Made by a program: the position numbers and the translations under genes | Notes under the pieces: generated by a model | What the model saw: only the letters and a program-made list of their open reading frames with translations | Told to the model about the DNA's origin: nothing | Databases searched by the model: none | NCBI GenBank assembly: GCA_031278965.1 | Contig: JAITJJ010000214.1 | Coordinates: 1 to 16,144 of the forward strand | Reading direction: 5' to 3' | Origin: Deferribacteraceae bacterium | GTDB taxonomy: Bacteria; Chrysiogenota; Deferribacteres; Deferribacterales; JAISNW01 | DNA: 16,144 nt | In this document: piece by piece, positions 1 through 8,300 of the stretch | Layout: each line of letters begins with the position of its first letter | How positions within the stretch are numbered: the stretch's first letter is position 1

Positions 1-334
1 ATGGCTCATCAGCTAATTCAACTCTTCCTCTGAATGTGTATTCCTTAATTTTTAATACTTCAAAAAGCAGAACAATTATCCCATTTTTATTGGATTTCAA
101 CAATGTTTTGTTCTGTCCGAATTCAACACTCTGATCTCCTTTCCTGCCCATACCGGTATATTGCAAGATATCATTAATCCATCTATCATGAATAGATATT
201 GATTTAACGCGATTTGATACAATTATTAGCGTATTCGTCTTAAGCGACCTCCGCATTCCACCTTGGGGACTGCAATGGAAAATATTGCATAGACCTTCAT
301 TGTTTAACACTTTAGCACGACTTATTTTGTTCAT
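1..334 (-). CDS. McrA-like restriction endonuclease, SRA-like N-terminal domain (3' part outside window)
   Basis: The minus-strand frame is open from ATG at 332-334 to the window edge (111 residues, no stop). The protein contains QGGMRRSLKTNT (about residues 24-35), then YTGMGRKGDQS, FGQNKTL and LLFEV followed by YTFRGRVELADEP. From memory, this motif order is typical of the ScoMcrA-like SRA domain that precedes an HNH nuclease in modification-dependent (type IV-like) restriction enzymes. Such domains read modified cytosine or phosphorothioate-containing DNA. The nuclease half would lie to the left of base 1 and cannot be seen. A GAGAG stretch about 9 bases upstream of the ATG may serve as the ribosome site. 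The gene is AT-rich (107 G/C in bases 1-300), which fits a mobile defence gene. Family assignment is good; nuclease activity is inferred. Confidence 0.78.
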   Translation of the reverse strand, partial: MNKISRAKVLNNEGLCNIFHCSPQGGMRRSLKTNTLIIVSNRVKSISIHDRWINDILQYTGMGRKGDQSVEFGQNKTLLKSNKNGIIVLLFEVLKIKEYTFRGRVELADEP

Positions 335-411
335 TATAAAACTCTCTCAAATATTGTTTAATCCCAATAAATTGCTTAAAAAAAATACCCCCCAAGCAAA
401 GAAGCAAAATT

Positions 412-723
412 TCAACTTTTTTTCAGTTTTTTATCCGGCAATTTGCCCGCTATAAGCTGTTTTTTTATATCTATGCTGGGTCGGAAAAATGGAACCCACG
501 TCTCAGCAATCTCCACGGGCGAACCGTTTTGGGGATTTCTGCCGATGCGCGCCTTTTTCTTTCTAACGTGAAAGCTGCCGAAACCCCGTATTTCAACTTT
601 GTCTTTCTGAGCAAGGGCTGAGCCTATCTCATCAAATACGCCGTTTACAATATCTTCCACCTGCTGTCTGGTCATAACTTCAATGCTTTCAAAAATGTGA
701 GAGATAAGTTCAGACTTTGTCAT
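412..723 (-). CDS. IHF/HU-family DNA-bending protein
   Basis: This 103-residue protein has the full HU/IHF fold pattern. A helical dimerisation part (residues 1-42, beginning MTKSELI) is followed by the RGFGSF signature (46-51), a basic beta-arm (53-74) containing RIGRNPQNG with the intercalating proline at about residue 64, and a closing VPFFRPS segment. Family members bind the minor groove as dimers and bend DNA in the nucleoid, assisting transcription, recombination and replication. The opening MTKSEL and the FFRPS ending resemble IHF-beta more than plain HU, but I cannot tell whether it acts as a homodimer or heterodimer. A strong AGGGGG ribosome site sits 6-7 bases before the ATG. It is divergent from murJ across a 144-bp spacer. 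The restriction gene follows 77 bp downstream on the same strand with no obvious terminator between them. A Lys-rich tail (residues 97-103) extends beyond the usual 90-95-residue length. Confidence 0.9.
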   Translation of the reverse strand: MTKSELISHIFESIEVMTRQQVEDIVNGVFDEIGSALAQKDKVEIRGFGSFHVRKKKARIGRNPQNGSPVEIAETWVPFFRPSIDIKKQLIAGKLPDKKLKKS

Positions 724-783
724 TGCGAACCCCCTAATGCTTATATAAGGACTCTAACTGTCAAACTTTATTCACCTTTTAAG

Positions 784-812
784 TTTACAAGATGTAATTT
801 GAACTATATACT
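784..812 (+). promoter_or_regulatory. Candidate sigma70 promoter for the murJ operon
   Basis: TTTACA at 784-789 (five of six matches to TTGACA) and TATACT at 807-812 (five of six matches to TATAAT) are separated by exactly 17 bases. Transcription would start near 818-820 and leave a leader of about 50 bases before the murJ ATG at 868. The assignment rests on sequence only. The whole divergent spacer (724-867) is AT-rich, so chance matches are possible, but the spacing is ideal. Confidence 0.55.
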
Positions 813-822
813 ACTTCAAATT
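796..822. promoter_or_regulatory. Inverted repeat overlapping the murJ -10 box, possible operator
   Basis: AATTTGAA (796-803) and TTCAAATT (815-822) form a perfect 8-bp inverted repeat separated by 11 bp. The arms are 19 bp apart start to start, roughly two helical turns, as expected for a dimeric repressor. The candidate -10 box (807-812) lies entirely in the gap, so a bound protein would block RNA polymerase. No regulator gene is present in the window, and the AT-only character of the arms lowers the certainty. Confidence 0.35.
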
Positions 823-867
823 TTGGTCTAAGTCCATATAAATTATTACAAAGTGAACATAAAATAA

Positions 868-2352
868 ATGAATTATATTTTTTCAATATTGCGTTCCGGC
901 TTGGGGGTTATGATAAGCCGGGTATTCGGGCTTTTAAGGGATATAGCTGTTGCAGGCGTATACGGAGCTACCGGCGTAACAGATATATTTTTTGTAGCAT
1001 TTGCAATACCTAACCTTTTCCGGCAATTTTTTGCGGAAGGAGCTATCGCATCGGCATATGTCCCCATATTAAGCGATAAAAAACATAAGGACGGCGCTTT
1101 TGCCGCCAACAGCTATCTGACGCAGCTTATTACCGTTCAAACCCTTCTGGTGGTTGGCGTGTCGCTTATCCTTGCAATACTTGCGGAATATATCATTGTC
1201 CTTTTCATGCCCGGCATAATAGGCAATCAATACAATATTGCTCTGGGGGGAGCGCTGTTAAGAATTGTAGTTCCGTATCTATTATTTATAAGTATAGCAG
1301 GTATTTTAGCGGGATACTTAAATCTTTGCGGGAGCTATTTTATAGCCTATGCATCCACCGCCGCTTTAAATATAATGATGATAATGGGCGCGGCGGCAGG
1401 ATACCATTATAACGGCAATATTTACCCGCTGGCTTTCAGCGTTATTTTAGGCGGGCTTTTACAATTGCTGATAGTATATTCCTATGCCCACATAAAAGGG
1501 TTTCGTATGGGCAGCCTCACGCCCCCCGACCCTGATGTGAAAAGAACCTATAAACTGGTGGTCCCATCCCTAGCGGGGGTGGGGATAAGCCAGCTTAATT
1601 TCCTTGTTGGCAGAGTGATTGCGTCTTTTTTGCAGCCTGGAAGCATCTCTTGGTTATTTTATGCCAATCGGCTTTTTCAATTCCCTTTGGGGGTTTTTGC
1701 CGTAACCATTAGCACTGTCAGTTTAACGGAATTCAGCGTTGCAAAAACTCACGGCGATAAAGCTAAAGTTCAAGCTCTCCTTGATAAAGCCATAATACTT
1801 GTTCTCCTGATTATAATCCCTTCCACTATAGGGCTTGTGGGGCTTGCAGAGGAATTGATAGACCTGATATACAGAAGGAACGCCTTCGGAGAAGAAGATA
1901 CATTAAAGAGCGCTGCTGCCCTGCAGATGTATGGCGTGGGGCTTATCTTTTATTCTCTTGCGGGAATTTTCACGCGGGTATTTCATTCTGATAAAGACAC
2001 CGCAACCCCTGTTAAAGTTGCCGGAATATCATTTGCTGTAAACCTTGTTCTTAATTTGCTGCTGATGAAACCTTTGGGGCATGCGGGAATAGCCCTTGCT
2101 TCCTCAGTTGCGGCAATGGTAAACGCCGTGCTGTTATATGTTTTTATCAAGGATTACCGCTTTAGCATAACAAAACATGCAAGCAAAATTATTAAAATTA
2201 TGATAAGCTCTTATCTCCTTTTAGGGGCGCTTGCAGTGCTTAAAATGAACGGAGTTCATACGTTGATAAATGTTGCAGTCTCCGCCGCCGTATATTTCGG
2301 GGCGCTGGTGCTTTTAAAATTTGGAATAAAAGAATATTTGAAAAAGGGTTAG
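868..2352 (+). CDS. murJ: Lipid II flippase MurJ (MviN)
   Basis: MurJ moves lipid-linked peptidoglycan precursor (lipid II) from the cytoplasmic to the periplasmic face of the inner membrane. The 494-residue length and continuous hydrophobic segments fit the 14-helix MOP/MVF exporter fold. Residues known to be essential in E. coli MurJ are present at the same numbers: Arg18, Arg24, Asp39 and Arg52. Arg268, in NRLFQFPLG, corresponds to E. coli Arg270. The signature SRVFGLLRD (17-25) and the IPNLFR motif (47-52) support the call further. The exact N-terminal match to E. coli numbering supports the ATG at 868, although no strong Shine-Dalgarno sequence precedes it. It is first in a plus-strand operon, followed after 3 bp by the hydrolase gene. 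A promoter with an overlapping inverted repeat lies just upstream. Confidence 0.96.
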   Translation: MNYIFSILRSGLGVMISRVFGLLRDIAVAGVYGATGVTDIFFVAFAIPNLFRQFFAEGAIASAYVPILSDKKHKDGAFAANSYLTQLITVQTLLVVGVSLILAILAEYIIVLFMPGIIGNQYNIALGGALLRIVVPYLLFISIAGILAGYLNLCGSYFIAYASTAALNIMMIMGAAAGYHYNGNIYPLAFSVILGGLLQLLIVYSYAHIKGFRMGSLTPPDPDVKRTYKLVVPSLAGVGISQLNFLVGRVIASFLQPGSISWLFYANRLFQFPLGVFAVTISTVSLTEFSVAKTHGDKAKVQALLDKAIILVLLIIIPSTIGLVGLAEELIDLIYRRNAFGEEDTLKSAAALQMYGVGLIFYSLAGIFTRVFHSDKDTATPVKVAGISFAVNLVLNLLLMKPLGHAGIALASSVAAMVNAVLLYVFIKDYRFSITKHASKIIKIMISSYLLLGALAVLKMNGVHTLINVAVSAAVYFGALVLLKFGIKEYLKKG

Positions 2353-2355
2353 GGT

Positions 2356-2985
2356 ATGAAGATAGAATACTTGCCTTTAGGGGTAATAGAGGCGAACTGT
2401 ATTTTTTTAACCGCTGAAAACGGGGAACTTATATTGGTTGATCCGGGTGATGAACCGGAGCGATTAGCCGGAGCGATTGAAAGCAATAGTTTAACGCTGA
2501 TAAAGATTCTTTTAACCCACGGGCATTTTGATCATATCGGGGCAGCGGAAACCCTTCAAAAAAAATATAAAGTCCCGGTGTTTATTCATCCGTCCGATTA
2601 TCTTCTGGCGGACGCCGCCTCCGAATATTCCTTCTCCTTTGGCGGGTATCCCACTAAAAAGATAAAAGAAAAAAAACCTCTGGCGGACGGCGAAATAATT
2701 GATTTTGATGACAGCGCAATTAAAGTGATCCATACGCCAGGGCATACCTCTGGAAGCGTTTCATTTTATATAGAAAAGTTAAGCACAGTGTTAACCGGCG
2801 ATACCTTGTTTGCGGGCGGGGTAGGGCGGACTGATCTGGTAGGGGCAATGCCTGATGCCCTTATCCCTTCCATCAGGGAGAAGTTATATACTCTGCCGGA
2901 TGATACCGCCGTTATCCCCGGACACGGCGAATTGACGAGCATAGGTGATGAAAAAAGATACAATAGATTTGTGCGGGTTGACTGA
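2356..2985 (+). CDS. Metallo-beta-lactamase-fold hydrolase, glyoxalase II-like
   Basis: This 209-residue cytoplasmic enzyme has every metal-binding element of the family. They are THGHFDH (His55, His57, Asp59, His60), His130 in the TPGHTSG motif, Asp149 in LTGDTLF, and His190 in IPGHGE, which together bind two metal ions. The GGVGRTDL motif (154-161) and the length are typical of short YcbL/glyoxalase II-like hydrolases, which lack the separate C-terminal glutathione-binding domain of true GloB. Thioester hydrolysis is the likely chemistry, but the substrate cannot be read from the sequence. The start is 3 bp after the murJ stop, with AGGG immediately before it, and the 3' end overlaps the radical SAM gene. 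Tight packing shows co-transcription; a functional link to cell-wall export is not established. Confidence 0.9.
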   Translation: MKIEYLPLGVIEANCIFLTAENGELILVDPGDEPERLAGAIESNSLTLIKILLTHGHFDHIGAAETLQKKYKVPVFIHPSDYLLADAASEYSFSFGGYPTKKIKEKKPLADGEIIDFDDSAIKVIHTPGHTSGSVSFYIEKLSTVLTGDTLFAGGVGRTDLVGAMPDALIPSIREKLYTLPDDTAVIPGHGELTSIGDEKRYNRFVRVD

Positions 2986-5386
2986 GAATATAGATTTTTT
3001 GGAGTTTTGCAAGGTTTCTAAACCGTTGCGCTATACTGGCGGCGAACCGTTTCAGATAAAGAAAGATCCGTCCGGTCTTTTAACCTTCTGTTTGGCTTTC
3101 CCTGATGTCTACGAGATAGGGATGAGTCACACCGGTTATAGAATTTTATATAAAAAGTTGAATCAGAGCAGCAAAATATCTGCAGAACGTTTTTTTGCTC
3201 CGTGGCCGGATGTTTTTGAAGCGGGGCTTACCGAGAATATTATGGTTACCCTTGAAAACCGTATTCCATTAAAATATTGCGATATGGTGGGGTTTAGTAT
3301 TCAGTATGAGCTTGCCTATCCTGCCGTATTATTTCTGTTAAATAAAGCCGGGATACCGGTTTTAAGCAAAGACAGGGGAGAGGATTCGCCCGTAATATGT
3401 GCGGGAGGGAACCCTATTCTTAATCCTGCACCGCTTTCCGCATTCATAGACGTTTTTTTTATGGGGGAGATGGACGGGGAGTTGACGGTGGTATTAGAGA
3501 GAGCCCACGCCTTAAAGTTAAACGGGGTTGCAAGAGAGGGGCTACTTTCAATGTTGGATGAATACCCGTTTACATTTATTCCTAGTTTGAATCCGAAAAA
3601 ACTTGTAAAAAAAGCTATATACACAGGTTTTTCAAAGAACTCACTTTTGGACATTCCACAGCCGATAATTCCCATATCGCCAATCGTTCAGGATCGGGTA
3701 ACTGTAGAAATAGCAAGGGGGTGCACCAACGGGTGCAGATATTGTCAGGCAGGGATAATATACAGACCCGTCAGGGAGAGAGAAGTCAGCGATATATGCT
3801 CTTTTGCGGCGGAGTTGATAGCCGTCACCGGTTACGAGGAAGTATCCCTTTTAAGTCTGGACAGTGGAGATTATACAAGGATAAATGAGCTCCTTGCATC
3901 CCTTTCGTCTTATTTTAACCCTAAAAACGTATCACTCTCACTCCCTTCCCTGCGGGCTGAAACTGTAAATCCGTCAATTTTGGAGAAGGCGTCGGGGGTG
4001 AGAAAGGGAGGTTTTACAATTGCCCCCGAAGCCGCCGCGCAGCGGCTTAGAGATATTATCAATAAAAATATTACGGAGCAAGAGATTATAAATGCCGCTC
4101 TGTATGCAAAGCAAGCCGGATACAACGGGGTTAAGCTCTATTTTATGTGCGGTCTCCCCTATGAGAGAGACGAGGATATAACCGAGATTGCGGAGTTGGT
4201 GAAAAAGATTGAAAACGCCGTCAAAGGCGGACGGCGTTTTGAGATAACCGTTTCTGTGTCAAATTTTGTTCCAAAACCGTTCACTCCCTTTGAAACTTTT
4301 GGACAGAACCCGTTGGAGGAATTTTCAAGAAAGCATAAACTTTTAAGGGACGCTATGAAAAAAGTCCGTGCAAAGTTAAGATTCCACGATACATTTACAA
4401 GCGTTATTGAAGCTGCCATATCAAGAGGGGATGAAAGTTGGCACCCCGTTCTCCTGTCAGCGCTCAAAAAAGGATTTTACCTTGAGGCATGGGGAGATTT
4501 CTTTTCAAGGGAAAAGTGGGAAGAGCTGTTTGCGAAAACACCTTTTAATCCCTCTGTACTGGCAGAGCGTGTTTATTCAGACGTTGAGCCCCTTTGCTGG
4601 GATAATATAGATGTGGGTGTCAATAAACTCTGGCTTCAAAAAGAGCGGAGAGCCGCGGCGGAAGGTGCGACCACTCCGGATTGCAGAAAAGGGGGATGCA
4701 CCGCTTGCGGAGTATGCGATTTTGATGAAATTGCAAATACTTATGCCGATATTTATGCTGCAGACACTTTACTTGAGCGGAAAGCGGCGACTTATAAAAA
4801 GTATATCGTTACTTATAAAAGAGAAGGGATGGCGGTTCTCCTCTCTGCCCTGGATTCTTCAAGGGTATTCGCTCGCCTCTTAATATCTGCGGGAGTTGAG
4901 ATAAAATATTCCGATGGTTTTAACCCGCAGCCGCGGATAATTTTCCTTGCTCCGCTGCCTGTTGGGATAGGGGGAGAGAAAGAATTTTTTTTAATGGAAG
5001 CGGGGAAATTGACGAAAGATATAACGGAGCGGTTAAACCAGATAAGTATGGAAGGGCTTGAGTTTCTTTCGGCGGAAGAGGTCGCCTCCTTCCCCCGCAC
5101 AGCGGACTTCAGGGCTACATATCACTTTGACGGGCTTAGCTTTGCCTTCCTTGCGGAGAAAATAAAGAACGGAGAGGCAAAATACAATAGGGCAGGCAAA
5201 CATGGAGAGCTTAAAACTGTTAATTTAAGCGATTATCTGGTGTCTGCTGAAGATGGCGTTATTACGGTAAATATAACCTCTCAGGGCGGCTTTCACTTCC
5301 CGGAATTTTTTAGAAAATCCGCCTACCCTCTTATTCCGAGGATAACAAGAAAAGAGCTAATATATATATGCGAGCCGCCCGGTTAA
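2945..5386 (+). CDS. Radical SAM protein fused to a DUF2344-type domain (TIGR03960 + TIGR03936 type)
   Basis: This 813-residue protein combines two family modules. Residues about 28-600 match the B12-binding-type radical SAM family: RYTGGE (29-34), FPDVYEIGMSH (52-62), then the 4Fe-4S cluster motif Cys260-X3-Cys264-X2-Cys267 in GCTNGCRYC. The module ends with a second cysteine cluster, Cys580-X4-Cys585-X2-Cys588-X2-Cys591, probably an additional metal site. Residues from about 620 form the DUF2344 domain, including YSDGFNPQPR (655-664) and APLPVGI. In many bacteria these domains are encoded by neighbouring genes, but fusions are known. The reaction is unknown; some relatives sit beside RNase G and ribosomal protein L21 genes, hinting at an RNA role. 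The start is GTG at 2945 or the adjacent ATG at 2948. Either overlaps the hydrolase end by about 40 bp, so the true start could be slightly downstream (for example TTG at 2975). Confidence 0.9.
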   Translation: MMKKDTIDLCGLTENIDFLEFCKVSKPLRYTGGEPFQIKKDPSGLLTFCLAFPDVYEIGMSHTGYRILYKKLNQSSKISAERFFAPWPDVFEAGLTENIMVTLENRIPLKYCDMVGFSIQYELAYPAVLFLLNKAGIPVLSKDRGEDSPVICAGGNPILNPAPLSAFIDVFFMGEMDGELTVVLERAHALKLNGVAREGLLSMLDEYPFTFIPSLNPKKLVKKAIYTGFSKNSLLDIPQPIIPISPIVQDRVTVEIARGCTNGCRYCQAGIIYRPVREREVSDICSFAAELIAVTGYEEVSLLSLDSGDYTRINELLASLSSYFNPKNVSLSLPSLRAETVNPSILEKASGVRKGGFTIAPEAAAQRLRDIINKNITEQEIINAALYAKQAGYNGVKLYFMCGLPYERDEDITEIAELVKKIENAVKGGRRFEITVSVSNFVPKPFTPFETFGQNPLEEFSRKHKLLRDAMKKVRAKLRFHDTFTSVIEAAISRGDESWHPVLLSALKKGFYLEAWGDFFSREKWEELFAKTPFNPSVLAERVYSDVEPLCWDNIDVGVNKLWLQKERRAAAEGATTPDCRKGGCTACGVCDFDEIANTYADIYAADTLLERKAATYKKYIVTYKREGMAVLLSALDSSRVFARLLISAGVEIKYSDGFNPQPRIIFLAPLPVGIGGEKEFFLMEAGKLTKDITERLNQISMEGLEFLSAEEVASFPRTADFRATYHFDGLSFAFLAEKIKNGEAKYNRAGKHGELKTVNLSDYLVSAEDGVITVNITSQGGFHFPEFFRKSAYPLIPRITRKELIYICEPPG

Positions 5387-5391
5387 TGTAA

Positions 5392-8300
5392 CTATTTCAA
5401 TATCCTCTCTATCCCCTCTTTTGTGAGTTTGTTTTTTTCAAGGAGGGCGGATACCAATTTGTCCATATTCTTCTTTCCCTTTCCTATCAGCAAAATCGCT
5501 TCATCCATCTGCTCTTTTAAGATGGTGTTTACCCTTTGCTGAATCTCCGCGGAGAGCCCCCCTTTTTCCGCTTCCTCACGGGTTAAGGATGCAAGCCCAA
5601 ACTGTTCATCCATACCATAGTTTGCAATCATCGCTTTGGCAATACGGGTCGCTCCTTCCAGATCCCCTGCGGCGCCTGTGGAAATGCCGTCCTCAACTCC
5701 GTAATAGACGAGTTCCGCAGCTCTTCCCCCAAGGGATGTGCGGATTCGTGAAAGGAGGGTTGCCTTTGTTTGCAGCGGCGAATTTTCTGTATCAGCGTGC
5801 TCCATATATCCGCCGTGACTCCCTCTGGCAATAATAGTGAGATAGCTTGGAGTATTTCCTCCAAGAAAGCAGAGATAGGCGTGCCCGGCTTCATGCCTTG
5901 CCACGCGCTCCAGGTAGTCGTGCCCCCAATCTTTCTGCTCCCCGTGACGGGAAACTTCAAAAGCATCTTCCAAGAACTCATCGTTAACTTCTGTATTCTG
6001 CTTTGCCGCGTTGCGGGCGGCAAGCTCCATAATCGATTCAAGGTTTGCCGGAGAGAGCCCTGTGGAACGCTCTGCCAACCGCTCTATAAACTCCGTGCTG
6101 ACGGTGTGCCCCTGCCGTTTGGCGAGAAGGTATTCAATATATTTGCGCCTATCCTCCTTAGTGGGGAGATCAAGCAATATTCTGCGGTCAAAACGACGGG
6201 CGAGGGCGGCATCAATAGTACCCATTCCTCCTTTCCCTTCTTCGACATTAAAATTTGTTGCCGCAAGAACAAAAACCGGACGCTTGGGATCAGCCGAAAA
6301 GCCGTCCATTTCGGTTAAAAGTGCGTTTAATGCCATCTCTTCACCGTGTCCGGCATTTCCTCCCCCCCTTGCTCTCCCTATGGCGTCAATCTCATCAATA
6401 AACACAATGGAAGGGGCGTAACGGCGGGCACGCTGAAAGAGTTCCCGCACTGCCTCCGGACCGCTCCCTTGCCATTTGGTTGCAAAACCGCTTGCCACAG
6501 CTGGGATGAACGCAACGCCGCACTCCCCCGCCATTGCCTTGGCGAGAAGGGTTTTTCCTGTTCCGGGAGGACCGTAAAGAAGAACCCCTTTTGGCGGCTT
6601 AAGTCCTTTGGCGGCAAAAGTCTTTGGATTTTTTAAGTATTGGATAAAAAAGACAAGTTCCTCCTTCGCCCCTTCCGCTCCAATAACGTCCGTAAAACGC
6701 ACCTGCGGTTTTTCCACTTCATCCAACACCGCCGGCGTGTCCGCCGCGTCCGCTGCACGATGTAGCATAAATTCACGTAAACGGATGACTGCCTCTGTTT
6801 TATCGGAAGATAAAACAGGGGCGGTTTCAAAGGAAAGCACTTTATGCTCCGCATGGAGAAGGCGGGAGGATGCCTGCAAATAAAGCTGCGCCGCAATCCG
6901 TTTTACCTTTTCCGCAAGAAGACTGATATCGGTGGATAACAATTTATCGCGGGCGCCGGCGCGCACAAACGCATTTAATAACTCCGTGTCTATTACAAAG
7001 GCTTCGTTTTCAAGGAGATAGACGGGGATTTCAGGTATACGCTCCCGCAGATTCTTAAAGAAAAGGCGGCTTTCGTTTAAGGTCGCGGCGGACATAGGGA
7101 TATAGTCAAAAGCGGCAACTGTTCCAAGTATTGGTTCATCCAGAGAAATACGGGTTGTCATGGGATCGAACCCCGCATTGGCATCGCCCGCCAGTTTTAG
7201 GAGAACCATGCGGATATCTTGTTTTGAAAGGATAGTAAACGCTTCTGCCCGCTCAAGCGCACAAAATACGGTAAATTCAGGGACTTCTTCCAACTTTGCC
7301 GCAATAAGAGGATCGCCGAAAATTAATATTTCCGTCTTTGCGATGTTCTTAAAGAGAGTTGATATCCCCTCCGGCAATTTTTCGGTTTCAGCCTTGAAAC
7401 GGATAGTTGTCAACTTCTCCAAGGCTTCGCTCATATTTTCCCCCCAAAGGCGGCAGAGTTTAAATATTTCATTCTTAAAAAAGAGCTCGCTTTGCGCCCT
7501 AAGCGTCCTGGCATCTGTTTGCCCGCCCTCCGCAAAGAGAAGAACCGCCGGCACTATTTCGTCAAATTCCGCATTTATCCCATATTGCTCCTTAAAGAGG
7601 GAACAAAAGCGCTCAAGTTCTCCAGAGCTGATGCTTTCCAGATCATGTGCCGCAAGGTGGTTGAACATTATCGGATAGCCTGTGGCAAGGCGGGAACAGA
7701 TAGCGGCTGGGAAGAAAGGACGCCTCGTCTGCGGATGCGTGTCGGTCTCAAGTGCGTTCAGGACAGTAAGGCGTGCAATGCCTGCGGCGTTATATCTATT
7801 ACCCCCTTCATAGAGCTGCCGCCCAGCGTTGGTGGTGAATATTATTATGGTATCTTTAAAGAATATATCTTCATCCAGAAAATCATCGTGGAGCCTCCCC
7901 GCGTCTAAAATTTGGAGAAAGAGTTGGATGGTGTTCAGACTTGCCTTTTCAATCTCGTCAAAGAGGAGGAAAGAATGCGGATTTTCCTTAACGAACCCTG
8001 TGAGTAGCCCTTTCTTTGCAGCCTTGAAACTCGGCGCCCACCCTATCAGTTGGATATGCGACTGTTCATCGGAGAATCCGGACATATCAAAGCGTTTAAA
8101 TGGAATCTTAAGGGCTTCCGCCGCCTGTTCCGCCAAAAATGTTTTTCCCACCCCAGGAGGACCTGCAAATACAAAGATAGCACGGGGGCGTTTGCGGTTT
8201 GTGTCCGCCGCGGCAAGCACTTCCGCGGAAAATATCCCCTCCGCAAAGGAGTGAACCGCGTGATCTTGCCCCCGCACCTTGTCAAGGAGAGTATACCGCA

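Noticed and set aside
358..411. Rho-independent terminator after the IHF/HU gene (minus strand GCTTGGGGGG followed by a T-run and AAGC)
   Set aside because: Only a 4-bp stem can be formed, with the T-run in the loop rather than after the stem.
741..764. TTGACA on the minus strand (759-764) with TATATAA (741-747) as a promoter for the IHF/HU gene
   Set aside because: The spacer is only 11 bases, far short of 16-18, and no good -10 lies at the correct distance. A promoter must be in this region, but I cannot define it.
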